A DNA stretch of 64,000 nucleotides from Owenia fusiformis (GCA_903813345.2 CAIIXF020000009.1:38805759-38869758); one strand, 5' to 3'; positions 9,885-22,450 are shown, numbered from the stretch's first letter. Notes: generated by a model from the letters alone, not told the origin. A program made the numbers and translations.

Positions 9885-10605
9885 GTGTATTTTTGGTATT
9901 TCTGTGATAATCAATGGAAACCAATGGCCTCTATTGGGATCTGCTGATATCCTCATGTTAAGTCAATGGTGCACAGCCTCATGTAAGTCAATACAACCTT
10001 ACTGAACGGAATGATCCCTATCTCCGCTTATGTGTGTCCGAGCACTTTAATATTTTCCAAAGTATTATATGACATTTTATTCTTCATGTTACACCTACGA
10101 ATGATTCATTTTGACCATAGGGATATTTGCCAATAATTGCACCTTGTCCTTTTTACATTGTATCAGTTAAGGAGACCATAGGCCTAGAAACATGGCAATT
10201 TGGCGTATTTGGCAGGATTTTAAGAATCAGATATAAGAAAGGTCAAAGGGCCAAAACTTGATTAAACATGTATATGGCAATGAATTTAACCAATTTCTGG
10301 ATAGGGTCAGATGTGTAGAAAATAGAGGTGCACGGAAAGTGGTGAAAACCTTTTTGTAACAAGTGGAATGCGAAAACGATTAACTTTTTGACATATTTCT
10401 GAGGTCATATCCTTGTCATTTTGACGCAAAAAAGCTGCTTAAAGGAGGGTACGTTAGCCATAAAGGACATGATAAATATAGGTCAATTTCATCCAAAGTA
10501 CTTGATAGTTGGTGAGTTAACAAAACTTTGAATGATCTTGCCAATGGTATATCACACTAGGCACCATATATTAAGGTTTTAGCTGTAGCAGGGGGGACGG
10601 GACCT

Positions 10606-10735
10606 ACGGCCCTCGGGCAGGTATATTATATTGGCCTCGGGATAATCCCAATATCCTGAACCTCATATAGGATAATCTCTATGTATATGAAGTATACATA
10701 TACCTGCACCCACGGGGGAAAAGTGCATGGAAAGA
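10606..10735. repeat. Short GC-capped palindromic segment
   Basis: Contains atattggcctcgggataatcccaatat-type inverted repeats and matching tatacatatacctgc / gcaggtatattata ends. It resembles the 8.3 and 14.7 kb palindromes in composition and disrupts the right tip of the 8859-10605 element. Confidence 0.45.
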
Positions 10736-10739
10736 CTAT

Positions 10740-12100
10740 ACTATTGCGAAAATAATTTTGACTTTATGGCTGTCACTTGTTGTTGATAGCCACTAGCTAT
10801 ATATTAAGTTCAATCGTTTATAAGTTGGCATTTTGCTTGCTGCCTAATTTGGGCATGGTTTTTCGAGTAAATGAATCAAACGTCTCTTATTGTAAATATT
10901 TCATTTATGACGCTGATCAATTCTTTAGTCATGTATACTTTTGACCTTTGACATAGATGTAGTTAGTTCAAATATTATAGATATTATTGAGTTATTTTCT
11001 GTTGCTTTTAAATCACAAATTGTTTAGGTCAAGGGGTTGTCATTACATATAATTTCAAATGTTTCATTCATCAAATTTCCTTTTTATAATGTGTGTAATA
11101 TCAAATGGCAATGCAAAATACTGATTACAAGGTAAACACAATGATTTTAAGCTTAACAATCAACAAAGACCAATAATCTTTTTTGGTTAATTTAGATTAA
11201 TAAATCTTCAATTCTATGATTCTACTATTGATAATGATATATATTTGTCAATGGAGACCTGGATGGTTTGCATTAGGTTATGGGGTCAGATTAGACCACA
11301 AGATGGAAGGTTGTTGGTCTCTATTCAGTGTCGTAGGAACTTAATTTTTATTAATTAATCTGGATAGACGTAGAAACAAAGTCATGAATAAATGATAAAA
11401 TAATGTGGAGTCAGCAGCTGAAACATTAAATTAAATTAAAGTAATTGCATTACCAAAGGAATGTTTAAATTAAATCAACTTTTGAAATAATTTCAGCTGT
11501 GTAAGTGTGTCACACCACCATAATGAAAAATTTAGGATTGTGTGCACATTACTTATCTAAACAGGAAATGCTTTTAAGACCTGATTATAGGATATGAGTG
11601 GGTTGAATTATAGGAAACTATATGCAAACTAATCATTATCTGTACACTTTTTATCTCATTTAAAGTGATCAACCGAAGTTTATAAAGTGACATGATGAAA
11701 TATCCTTACTTTTCACAATTAAATAGATACATTCTAAATTGAACTTTAATCATTTAACTATTTATAGCTGTGGACTTTTGATATCTACTAACTAACTAAA
11801 GTGAATAGATACACTAAAACTGATGAATAGTCGTGTTTAAGGGAACCTGCAACTATCTGCCATGTTATCCGACCCGAAACTTGGTAACTATCTACTGGCA
11901 TCTTGGTTATTTATTTAGATTTTAAGGACTGACTACATCCTGACCATCTCATTCCGGAACTTGTATTTTAGTTTTGCAATTTTGTCTCCCTTCTACTGCT
12001 ATACTTCTTATTCGATTCTGTCTTTAGATTTGAACCTAGATCAGTAAATATACCAAATACTAGACATTGATATTGCAAGAAACTTGCGGAGGCCCTCGTA
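10740..12100. other. Intron 3, AT-rich, no recognised feature
   Basis: About 1.4 kb without an ORF above background, RNA gene or recognisable element end. Confidence 0.5.
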
Positions 12101-12104
12101 GGCG

Positions 12105-12545
12105 CGTTTGACAATTTAAAAGTCAAATCTCAAATCTGAGGTTATATTGGAACTCCTGGTAATTTGTAGATGATGTTTAAAAAAAAGTTGCTCAATTTAA
12201 AAAATCAACTTTCAAACAAAGGGGAAATCTCAAATCTAAGGTCAGATTTGAACTCATGAGATTTAAAAAATGGGTCAATTTGAAGCAAGACTTTCAACAT
12301 CTCCAAATTGATGCAAATTTTAATAGATGGTTTATATAAATATGTATAGAACTTTTTGAGAAATGTATATTTTCATTTTCAGCAAAAATATTGATTTGCA
12401 GTCTCCATCTTTGAGAAACTTAGATAGTAGCACAGTTTGTGACCTACTTTGATGACCCTGGCCTTAAAAAGTTATTTCTTTTGTGACAAATTTGAATTAA
12501 AAAAGGTCAGATTTAACTTCTGAGACTTTGTAAATTTGAAATCAA
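12105..12545. repeat. Dispersed 'aaatctaaggtcagatttgaact' repeat, copy 1
   Basis: Tandem-like short blocks containing 'caaatct(a/g)aggtcagattt' and 'gaactc(c/a)tga'. Related sequence flanks the elements at 30920-30960, 31560-31640, 37080-37340 and 37834-38015, so this is a dispersed repeat family that other elements use as an insertion site. Confidence 0.55.
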
Positions 12546-13390
12546 TTTGTCAAATGGTTCGCTAGGTAACGCGTAGACGAAAGGTTTCAGACAAGATTTA
12601 GCAAGAATGCCTCAAACCTAATCAATCATCGATCTTCATACAAAGAAACATTCCTTAAAATTAAGAATCGATCCATCAAATGGTTCGTCTGGAAACTCGT
12701 TGACAACACTTTACAGAAAAGATTTTAGGACGGAAAATCTAAGATGGCCACTTTAACATTTATCCAGAATGACCAAAAGTTCAAGATGTTCATAGAAAGA
12801 ATATGATAATTTGAAATCGATCCCTCAAACTGTTCGGCTGGAAACGCGTAGACAAGACTTTATGGACAAGATTTTAAGATTGGAAATGCAAAATGACCGC
12901 TTTAACATTTACCAAGAAGGACTAACAATTAATCAGATCGAGATATTCATACGGATTGCCAGGAAATGAGACAAGAATTTAGGACAAAAAAACGAAATGG
13001 CCAAATTAACATTTTCCAAGAATGCTAATAAGGATGGCCTTGTAAACTGATCAGTTCTAGATTTTCACCCCAGACAAGATTTTAGGACGGAAAATCTAAA
13101 AAGCAGCATTACGATTTACACCAAATGCCAAAAATATGATTATCTCAAGATTCTCATACAAAGAATCATTTCAAAAAATTTGAAATTGATCCTTCAAATG
13201 GTTTGTCAGGAAACGCGTAGACGAGACTTTACAGACACGATTGTAAGACGGAAAATCCTAAATGGCCATCTTTTTTACCATTTACTCAGAATACCGAGAA
13301 ACTGATAATTTTTATATTGTTACACACACAAAGAATTATCCCTGAAATCAACCCGACAAGACAAGACTACAGAGAAAACTTCAAGAAGGA
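12530..13390. repeat. Degenerate tandem repeat, unit about 125-155 bp
   Basis: The phrase 'tcaaatggttcg..ggaaacgcgtagac' recurs at about 12553, 12672, 12827 and 13192, each followed by 'aagattttaggacggaaaat' and 'aaatggcc..tttaacattta'. At least five diverged units are present. Confidence 0.7.
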
Positions 13391-13404
13391 AAATTCAACA
13401 TATT

Positions 13405-13912
13405 TTGCTTAAACTTGTAAACTATATTGATAACCTAAAAATTAAGGTACCTGTACAATTTCAAGCAAATTGATGAAATAATTGTGAAGTTATGACAAAA
13501 AAGCTGAAAACCTGATTTTCCTAAAATGGAACTAGCAGACATTTTGAATCTTTGCAACATATTTAGCTGAAACTTGTAGACATTATTGATAATGTAGAAA
13601 TTAAGATACTTGCACAATTTTAAGCAAATTGATGAAATACATGTACATTTGGAGTTGTGATGAAAAAAGAGCTGAAAGCCTGGTTTTCTGTAATAAAAGG
13701 CGATTTGAATATTTGCAACATATTTCGCCGAAACTTGTAGTCATTGTTGATAATCTAGAAATGAAGGTACCTGTATATTTTCAAGCAAATTGATGGAATT
13801 TGTATTGAGTTATGACCAAAGACAAGCTGAAATCTTCCGCAATAAAAGTAGCGGCCATTTTGAATGTTTGCAACGGACGGACGGACAGTCAGACGGATGG
13901 ATGGACAGACAA
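13405..13912. repeat. Tandem repeat of about 165 bp (3 units) ending in a GGAC/GGAT microsatellite
   Basis: Three units share 'gaaacttgta..cattattgataat', 'aatt(a/t)aggtacctg', 'caagcaaattgatg' and 'ttttgaat.tttgcaac'. The last runs into ggacggacggacagtcagac and related tetranucleotides at 13874-13912. Minus-strand short ORFs here are chance. Confidence 0.75.
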
Positions 13913-14710
13913 GTGGGCGATAACAATAGCTAAAAATGAGCTTAAGATTGCCGGGGCACGATCCAAAAACTCTTAGGAAATTAGTTCGGTCATTAATACT
14001 GCATGGATATTGCTAAAACTTTGACAAGACATGTTGTATATGAGGCAAACCAGCGAGGAAATTCCCACGGAGGACCAATTGCAAAATGTGAAGATAGATG
14101 ATCACTTTGTTCTATATTTCTACACGTTTCCAAGGTGGCGGTTTTTAAAAACGTTTCGAATAATATATATTATGTTCATCATTGGTGAGTTAACCAATAT
14201 CATAGCTTGTTATTTCACAAAAGGGTTAAGGGAGATGTAAAGGAATCTGCTTTTATCGATCAAAATATCACATCGACATGGAATTCGTAAACTAAACGGT
14301 GAAAATTACGAAGGTGGAAGAGACCTAAATAGTCCGTTTGGTTTGTAATGTCAAAATTCCTTGCAAAGTATTCAACTATTTTAAACAGTTCCTTACGACA
14401 TCACTTGATATTTTCTTACGCATTAATTCTTATTAGAAGTGAACATCTCATAAAATTTGGTGAATTTAATCGGAAGGAAACACGAAAGAATATGCAAATC
14501 GTTTTTTCAACTCTTCGTCTGTCATATTGGCTTCATTTTTGGCTTTTATTCTAAAATTTGAATTGCCAGTATCACAGTATTATTTCCTGATATTTAAATC
14601 AGTTATTTATAGCCCGATTTATAGCAAAATGCAAAGATTAGTACGCGTTAAGCGTAAACTTATTGCTATTGATTTTTCAGTATCAGTCATATCCTGGATT
14701 GAATTCTGGG
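13913..14710. other. Intron 3 spacer, no recognised feature
   Basis: Short open frames on the plus strand (60-87 codons) show no family motif. No repeat ends are seen before the palindrome at 14711. Confidence 0.4.
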
Positions 14711-14754
14711 GCGTTGGGATACTGAATCGTATCCCCGGGCCGTATCCCAACGGC
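14711..14754. repeat. 44-bp GC-rich palindrome
   Basis: gcgttgggatac at the left and gtatcccaacggc at the right flank gaatcgtatccccgggcc. It has the same general design as the larger palindromic elements at 8.3 and 60.3 kb but different sequence. Confidence 0.5.
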
Positions 14755-16374
14755 GACGTCATTTTCACTTTGTATCCTACTCTAAGTTGAGAGTGCGTGT
14801 TAATACAGAATATATTTCAGTCACATGGACCAATAAGGGTTCAGGGAATTTCACCATCATGGAATAACATTTGATATTCAACGGAAGCCACGTGACATCC
14901 TTTGGATATCTTGTTATATATGTATATCATAGCTTGTTATTCTCACGTGTAGAACACGGTGGGATAGTCATCACGTGACCTTCAAAATTGATGGTGTCTG
15001 AACAAGGTGTACGATTTTCTCGATTAAGCCAGAAAAATGAATATTTTTCATATTTATACTTTGTTAACAGCGTCAAATTTCTCCCCATTTACAGTATGTA
15101 TACTATGTCAGTCTTTCAAATGAACCTAAATTGACAAGCAGAGGACGCATATTATTTGAGATATGACTGTTTTTCGTTTCGAAAAAAGATGGTGTCTGAA
15201 CAACTCTAAAATTCTGTATGATGGTGTCTGTACAGATTTTATAAATACACGACATGGATACCAGTCTCCATATTTTCATGTGTAATTGTTTATTATATAC
15301 TATGCATTCCTGTACTCTCGTATATTTAAGGCTTTGTATAAAAACCTAGTACCTCGTACCCACGTCCCGACCCATGTACGTGGGGCATGATACAGTCTTT
15401 GAAGGGTTCACTTTTTAAAATATAAGATCATTCAATCTTTGTCAATGCTGAATTGTAAATGCATTAGTGCACTCACAGGCCTACATTAGTCCAGCGGAAT
15501 AATGGCATATTGAAACTTTTGGTTGCCTTCTAGGATGTATGCTATATCTTTGTATTTTCTTTATCTATAAGTTAATTACTTTCAAAATCAGAACTGTGCC
15601 GGACTGGCACTGGTGGGCAAATTTTTTTACAGCATTGTATAGGTGGCGCCCCTTGTAAAATGCCCATTTCACAAATTTTTTTTTAAAGGGCTGTTGGTAG
15701 AGTTGAAAACTTTAACCAATTCAGATAAACTGTATTTAGTCTAAACAACATGTCAATTTTGTTTCATTACATAGAATCACAAATTTAATGAGATATGCTT
15801 GATTTGTTACCCTAGCGCCACCTATTTTTAAGGGGTCACTATGTTTAATAAGCATATTTTGCAAACTAAACAAAGTTGTGATCTGAAATTATTCATGACT
15901 CTAAATTAACCCATGTCAGAGATAGTGTGAAAATATGAGACTTGTACTTTATTTATTTGAAGAGAAAAAAATATTAATATAGACTTCCTTGTATTCAGCA
16001 ATATTAATATGTATGAAAAATATCACTGTTATTACTGTGAAACATTGAAAAATATAATATCAGCAGATTCTGTGAGTCTATCTATCAAACTAAGCTATTT
16101 ATGTAAGATACATAGGTTCTTTAAATTAAAATATTTCAGAAAATTATAATGTATACCCTTTTATAGGGGGAGGAGGGGGGGGGGGGGTAGATGACACGTT
16201 TAAAATGTGAAAGAAACTCATTGTTGACAGTGTAAGTAGGTCATCCCTGTTGTATAAGGGTTAAATCTTAGACCATTCATTGGAAGTGTTACATCTGTAC
16301 CAGGGACACCATCATTCGGGGGCTACAATACTAGGTTAGCTAGGACTAGTGGCGACATCATTAAACCTGCAATA

Positions 16375-16556
16375 AAACTTGCCTACAGCCCACTTCTTGA
16401 TGTTAAGCCAGTGGACCCAAGCACAATGTTAACCATCATGCATCAGGCAAAGGAGTTGACCTGAACATATAGGCAAGATTACACAATTTTTAGAATGCAC
16501 CAGCAGTTGTACAAAGTAGCCACTGATGTCATTTTCTGGACCCCAACAACCTTTAT
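16375..16556 (+). pseudogene. Orphan mobile-element protein, N-terminal fragment
   Basis: Plus-strand conceptual translation gives LDVKPVDPSTMLTIM, then QQLYKVATDVIFW. I recognise this from a large family of uncharacterised proteins repeated in fish, coral, echinoderm and mollusc genomes, whose members read roughly 'PDTMLTAM...FTNDQQLYKV..D..W..P..F...LPRLGGMH'. The fragment stops where a TA-flanked element has inserted and resumes beyond it at 17124. The copy is broken. Confidence 0.6.
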
Positions 16557-16560
16557 TATA

Positions 16561-17121
16561 CAGGGTGGTCAAAAATGGAAACCCTTACACCATTTTCCTC
16601 ATATCTTTGTCATTTAAAAAAATAACTCCCTGATATTTTGCATTTGTACATCATTCAATTTGCTACAAGCCTACTGAATTTCATGACCATCAGATTGATA
16701 GTCACACTTTTACAGCACATTAAAGAACATACCCCAGTGGCCACTTTTGGGCTGTCGGGAAACCTGTACTCGTAGTCTAAAATGTCCCTATCTGTGGGGA
16801 TATGGCAGAGATAGAGTATGACCTCAGGACAATTGCAAACCTCAAAACTGAGACCATCCATGTCATTCAGGCCATACCTGCTGAGGAATGCATTAGGGCC
16901 ATTGATAACTGTGCTGTTTTGTCTACAGCGCGATGATGGCCAAACCTGAGGCATGTTATTCTAAGTGCTGTGAGATTGTGACTATCAGTCTGATGGTCAT
17001 GCAATATGGTAGAGTGGTTGGAAATTGAATGATGTACAAATGTGTGAAATATCAGGGAGTAATTTCCGAGAATGACAAAGATATAAGGAAAATGTAGGGT
17101 TTCCATTTTTTGACCACCCTG
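16561..17121. mobile_element. TA-flanked MITE (561 bp) inserted into the orphan gene
   Basis: It begins CAGGGTGGTCAAAAATGGAA and ends with the reverse complement; TA flanks both sides (16559-16560 and 17122-17123). The inverted arms are about 150-175 bp, with catcattcaattt and gaccatcagattgatagtcac repeated in opposite orientation. A TA duplication and CAGGGTG ends fit the Tc1/mariner superfamily, non-autonomous. Host protein similarity resumes right after it, showing a clean insertion. Confidence 0.88.
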
Positions 17122-17123
17122 TA

Positions 17124-17660
17124 CATTCATCAACAGGCTCTGGGACATGTACATGCTCATAAGTTTTGTTGGTTGTGTCGGCATCCTAATGTCAGACAGT
17201 TGAAAAGTAGAGATAACCAATTTGCTGGGGTAACCAAGATTAACAGGCAAGAATTACCCTAACAATGTTCATGACAAGCATTGAGACTCCTTGTTGAAGA
17301 ACTTTCGAGGCAAGTAATTCATCAGGAAAAGAGCTACCAGGAACTCATAGATGTTCTTAACTCTAAATTGTCAGAAAGAAAAACTACAAATGCCAGTATT
17401 TATCACGGTGCAACTTGTTAGGGCTGAAAGGGAAGGCAACTGGCTGCTCTATTTGGCTGCTGTTGACCCATCTATGCTTCCATATTTCTTTGCTGCATGA
17501 CAATATAACTAGTAAGGACTGTTATGTCTACGAGACATGGAGAGACTTCCACAGAATGTTGTTGATGAATGTTTTTTTTCCTAGGACAGCATATCACCCG
17601 TCATCCCATTTGGAATGGAATCTGGTTAGATATGATGATAGAGACCACTTATTAGTACCA
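17124..17660 (+). pseudogene. Orphan mobile-element protein, middle fragments
   Basis: Directly after the insertion the plus strand reads LWDMYMLISFVGCVGILM, the family's conserved 'LGGMHMLMSFVG.VG.LM' block. From about 17402 a second conserved block follows: RAEREGNWLLYLAAVDPSM then PYFFAA and RDMERLPQNVVDE. The family's intact members have these in the same order. The copy is broken. Confidence 0.65.
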
Positions 17661-17789
17661 ACAAAATGTTCTGCAAAGCAAGCCAAATGTCCTGTTTAAG
17701 AACCCCTATTCTTACCTTTGAAAATGGATTATAGCAATACTATCCCACATGAATCTACTTGTTTAGACGCAATCAACTGTTCTTCTGAG

Positions 17790-17911
17790 AAAATAAGGAT
17801 TTTAGCAAGGGTGCATTGACTGAACATGGGGAAAACGCCATTGACCATTGACTTAAAATGGGGATAGCATCAGGTATGTCCCCATGTTAAGTCGATGCAC
17901 CCTTGCTGAAA
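17790..17911. repeat. Inverted repeat inside the orphan element
   Basis: tttagcaagggtgcattgac at the left is reverse-complemented by gtcgatgcacccttgctgaa at the right, with inner arms 'catggggaaaac' / 'tgtccccatgtt'. Probably a small palindromic insertion. Confidence 0.6.
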
Positions 17912-18780
17912 TCCTCAATTTCTTAAGTTCTTAAACGGAACATCAACAACAATAGCTATCATTAAGCTTTCAATGGCAGTTTGCAGCAGGCCAGTCAACT
18001 GTCCCGCAATTTGCGTATTTGTCACGCATTTGCTGAAGAATTTGAAGTCACGCCAGTTATTTTTGCGTGACAGAAAAACTACCCCACCTACCCAAAACAA
18101 TTGTCACCATAGCAACAGCAATAACAACGGAACTGATGCTAACCCATTGTCCTTGGTCTTGTTTAATAGGTTAATATTTTCTACATTATCTGTGAAAATT
18201 TCAATGAAATTGAATAAAGTATGGAGAAAAAAGAGCAGTTGGTTACTTGCTTTCTGATCGGGCCTCGTACTCTTGAGTTTGAGCCTGGTAATAAACTGGC
18301 AACTTGATACAGGGGTGTCAGAAGGATTTCGCAAGGGAGGGGGTTGACTTTTGGACATGGATGGGGGCATGCCCTCAGAAAATGTTCAGATTTAGATCCT
18401 CTCTGATGCATTATGAACATCTCAGCACAATATTCCAAATAATAAAAACAAGAGAAAATTGTGTTTAAAGAAAACTAGCTCGACTTTGACTAAAATTCTT
18501 TAAATTTTACTAAAATATACATTTTACATACTGTATAGGTTCTTTAGAAACAATGGTACAGAATAACATATGTAAATATAGTAATGATAAATGAGATCTT
18601 CTATGCTTGATATACACTAAATAATGGCATAGTATCATTTGACTTTAATTAGCTCTCAAGAGCTTTCAAATTCTAGCCTAAAATAAATCTGGGAAAGGGA
18701 GGAGGCGGTCATTCCCAGCGCCCTCCCCCTTCCAAAGCCAATGTTGATATGAAAACTATCAAGTCATTTGAGCTAGGCCA

Positions 18781-19590
18781 ATGGCACCCATCCACAACTC
18801 TATGTTTGATGAATCTGGTAACCTGAAAACACCAACAAACAAATATGTTATGAACACAAAAACTGGAAGAAAAAATATCAATGAAGTATATGACGACACT
18901 AGTGTCTTAATCCTATTGCTTCACTACTATGAAAAACCACCATCTTATTGCTTATGTTACGATGGAGTCTGTGTCAACTTCCAACAAAAATGTCACCTCA
19001 CAACTTCTTGCTGCCCGCAGCCTGAAAGACTGTGACAAAACATCTAGTCTTTATCACATAGGCAAGACTAAAGCAGTTAACACCAGACTTGAAATGCTCC
19101 TTTAAGTTGGATTGGAGAAGACCATATACCAATATCTGATGTAAAGACACAGGCTACTAAATTCACAGCAGCATGTTATGGTATTAATCCAGTCATCTGA
19201 TGTTAGATTTGCTGTGTGGACCAAGAGAAATGCTGCCAGAACTACAATCATTGCCACCTTCAAACAAGGCCTTTGAGAAAACATGCTCATCTACAAACAT
19301 CCCTGTGTAAACATGCAGCCCAACCCTTACCTCCTAAGTTGCAACCACTGGAGTATGGCTGGCAAATGGATATTGTCAACAACATGTTAGTGTCAGTTAA
19401 ACTTCCACCAAATGTTTTGTGTGCACCAGACTCAGTGTTAAAGATGATACATTGTACACGTGAGAAGTGTGCCAGCAATGATATCATTTGTGGTATAGAT
19501 TGTTGTCTGTGCTGTAAGACTACTTTGTCCTGCAGTATATTTTGCCTTTGCAAAGGTGAAGAGTGTTGCATAAACATACCAGACTAATAG
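18781..19590 (+). pseudogene. Orphan mobile-element protein, nuclease-like and Cys-rich C-terminal fragments
   Basis: Plus-strand pieces, in order: DDTSVLILLLHYYEK, LLAARSLKDCDKTSSLYHI, KTQATKFTAACYG, then PLEYGWQMDIVNNMLVSV and a terminal block with about 16 Cys (CCLCCKTTLSCSIFCLC). In the family these correspond to 'ADTDVLVLLLHH' and 'HALTGCDTTS..FGIGKG', which look to me like a PIN/FEN1-type nuclease core, and a CXC-type C-terminus after 'YGW..D'. The nuclease reading is inference. Several frames are needed to see all pieces, so the copy is a relic. The exact mobile-element class is unknown to me. Confidence 0.65.
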
Positions 19591-20617
19591 TCACAGTCAC
19601 CAATGAAACAAATGATGATGATCTTGATGAAGGAATTGTTCTGCAAGCTGTCCAAGAAGTATGGATAAAGAGACCAAAAATGATACCCTTGTTAACGGAA
19701 TAAAAGCTGACACTCAATGAGCTACAATATCTTTGACAAAGGATGGTAAATTAATTTATTAATGATAGATACAAATTTTTATGAACAGTATTTCAAACCC
19801 TTTCATCATCCAGTAACTATCTAGCCTTGCCTGTATGAAGTTAATAAGTATTCCATGTTAACATCTACTCAATAGCAGAATGTCCGGTAACATAACCCCC
19901 CCCCTTTAAACATGGTGGCATGACCATGGGTTATATACTAAACAATTAGTGCTCAATCCTTGATTTCTGTTTTCATGTGTTAAAATTAAAATAGTTACTT
20001 CATATAATAAAATGTTTTTAAATTCATGATGGTGTTAAGGATAATTTAGTCAAAATAGACTTTTGAATGTAACCTTTGTACGAATTGCATCGTTTAATAT
20101 TAGGATTTTCTGTAATAACAAATAATTTTTTACTTTTAAAATATTTAAGACAGAAGCTTTTTATTTTAACACCATCCCAAACATGTATCAAGTCATATCT
20201 ATGAATAATGTGAGATCACAATTACGCTTTGTTCAAATTTTATGCCTTCAAAACATAGTGACCCCTTGGAATATATGTGATATCAGGGGGGATAAATGAC
20301 CAGTACTCTGTAAATATGAGATTTTAGGTAAGGAAAAAAAATAGACATGCTATTAAGGATATATAACAGGTTATACTAGGTGGCTTGAGTTAAAGACTCT
20401 GCTCAAGATCATTGAAAAAAATTCCTAAATTAGAAGGGTATTTCAAAGGGGGCGCCACCTATACAAGGCTGTAAAAAATTTTGCCCACCAGTGCCAAACC
20501 GGCACAGTTCTGATTTTGAAAGTCAATAACATATAGATGAAGAAAATACAAAGAAATAGCATACATCCTAGAAGGCAACCATTTCCATCGATTCCGCAGG
20601 ACTACATGTATTCCTTA

Positions 20618-20845
20618 CAGATTGTTTTGTTATAAAATAAGGCCAGAATTGCAAAATTGTTTATCTTTGCTATTTTATTCTTCATCAAAAGAATATAAAT
20701 AAGCTGCCCTGTCAACCCTCATGCACCACTTATGTTATGCTGGCCTGTAAACGAACTTTTAGTTAGTGCACTTAATGCTACTCAAGCTGGTCTTATCAGC
20801 TAGTGAGTGACGTCACTGCTAGGATTTCCCACCATATGGCCTAAT
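20618..20845. other. Spacer between orphan element and LINE
   Basis: No gene or repeat end is recognised. Confidence 0.4.
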
Positions 20846-22450
20846 TTTTATTTTTTTATTTATTTTATTTCATGATAATATAACAATGGAATGTACAAAG
20901 CATGTGCACTCGACACCCTTAGTAATTGGGCGTATCAGTGCATATATCAAAAATTATTGCAGAGCAATCACAAAACATATAATATATAACAGTATAACAT
21001 ACATTATCTAAATTGTTTAGATGCAGTACAGAAACTTTGAAGTCTGGATATAAATAATTAATTTAAATGGAATGTGATCTTATATAGTATTTCCATTCAT
21101 CTTTTCCAAAAGGTCCTTTTTAATGTTGTGTTTAAAAGAATTCAAAGTTTTACATGTTCGAAATACAATTGGCAAAGAATTCCATAAAATAGCACCAGAA
21201 TATGTCACTGATCTTTTTGTCAATTCAGTTTTTATTTTGCTGGGGCGTATATTATGAAACTGTCTTGTAGTACGATTACCAACATTATGATTGTGCATGT
21301 ATGTAAAGTAGTTTTTGAAAAGATAAGCAGGAAAATTTGATGGTTCCTTGACACAATTATACATAAATTTTGATTTCTCTAACCTGTGAATGTCAAAAAT
21401 TGTTAAGATTTTCATTTCCCTTAATAATGGTACACTAGATTGTTGATAATCTGCATTACAAATCAGTCTTACAACTTTTTTCTGAAGATTAAGTAATGGT
21501 GTAAGTAATGATTTGTTGGCATTGCCCAATATGATGTTGCAATACGAAATATGTGAATAAACAAGTGAATAGTAAATGTCTAACAATGCATGTCTTGATA
21601 GTTTATTTCTTACTTTGAAAAGAATGCCTATTATTTTTGAAATTTTTGAAACAATATATTCAGTATGCCTATTCCATTTCAGATTTGCATCAATGATTAC
21701 ACCAAGAAAATTTATATAGTTAACTCTTTCAATCTGGTTATCACCAATATATACCTTGTAGTGATGGCTATTTATATTATTAAGTCTTGATTTAGTAAAT
21801 AACATATATTTAGTTTTCTCTATATTGAGTGAAAGCTTGTTGTTTTTTAGCCAGTTGATTATACATTTTATTTCAGTGTTTGCCCTCAAGTAAAGATTAT
21901 CTAAGTTGTCATCTTCTAGAGAAATATTTGTGTCATCTGCAAAAATAACTAATTTTATCATATTGGTAACATTAAATATATCATTTATATACAATGTGAA
22001 GAGGACTGGTCCCAAAACAGATCCTTGGGGGACGCCACAATGTAAATAATGCTCTTCATCAGATTATGAACCTGATATGAAAGTTTTTAATGGTCGATCT
22101 TTAAGTAACTTTTGAACCAATTTAACACTACTCCACGAAAACCTAACAGTTCAAGTTTATTTAATAATATTGTATGGTCAATCGTATCAAACGCTTTTGA
22201 TAGGTCTAAATACAATCCTAGAATATGCTTATTATTATCCATTGAAAACCGAATTTGTTCCAGAAAAGTTAAAAGAGCCATGTATGTTGAGTTGTTTTCT
22301 TTGAATCCAAATTGTTTTTCATTGATTAACTTATTATTTTTGATAAATTTAGAAATTCTTGAGTGCATTACTTTTTCAAGAAGTTTGGAAAATACACTTA
22401 ATAAGGAAATTGGTCTATAATTTTCAAATTTTGATTTATCACCCTTTTTG
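20846..22450 (-). mobile_element. 5'-truncated LINE (CR1/Jockey group), minus strand
   Basis: The 3' tail is at 20846-20870 (minus strand ends ...aaataaaataaataaaaaaa). Upstream, 22368-22087 encodes reverse transcriptase motifs FGFKENNST and YLDLSKAFDTIDH; then 22060-21080 gives CGVPQGSVLGP, the catalytic FADD, and the C-terminal WNSLP region. A frameshift near 22090 and a stop between the two blocks mean it is not functional. The endonuclease and ORF1 are absent, so only about 1.6 kb of the 3' half remains. There is no CCHC motif at the C-terminus, unlike the LINEs at 47-55 kb. It lies inside the 14.9-25.2 kb element. Confidence 0.88.

Larger units (their letters stand above)
8859..10605. 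mobile_element. TIR DNA transposon remnant, about 1.75 kb
   Basis: The left end follows a TA and starts CAGGGTGTC, then aagtcccgtccccc. The right end at 10543-10605 carries the reverse complement (gtagcaggggggacgggacct). The arms match for well over 50 bp and more loosely beyond. The last 15-20 bp of the right end, including the expected ACACCCTG, are replaced by another short palindromic element. No transposase ORF is recognisable, so it is a non-autonomous or decayed copy. The CAGGGTG end and TA flank resemble the other Tc1/mariner-like elements here. Confidence 0.7.
15478..20617 (+). mobile_element. Second long-TIR element carrying an orphan-family gene
   Basis: 15478-15665 is reverse-complemented at 20447-20617 (shared blocks include ggttgccttctaggatgtat, gaactgtgccgg, ggcactggtgggcaaa, tataggtggcgcccc). 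Weaker inverted similarity continues inward to about 15900 and 20200 (aggggtcactatgttt). The interior carries plus-strand remains of one protein-coding gene at 16375-19590 and a younger TA-flanked insertion at 16561-17121. It lies directly against the left arm of the outer 14.9-25.2 kb element. The element class is not assigned. Confidence 0.75.

Noticed and set aside
16655-17250. Minus-strand 99- and 127-codon frames
   Set aside because: They lie in the inverted arms of a 561-bp MITE and run across its border; no family motif.
18017-18257. Plus-strand frame with VTHLLKNLKSRQLFLRD as a host exon
   Set aside because: Part of a 'gtcacgca' motif cluster that also occurs at 23.1 kb; no splice sites and no family I can name with confidence.
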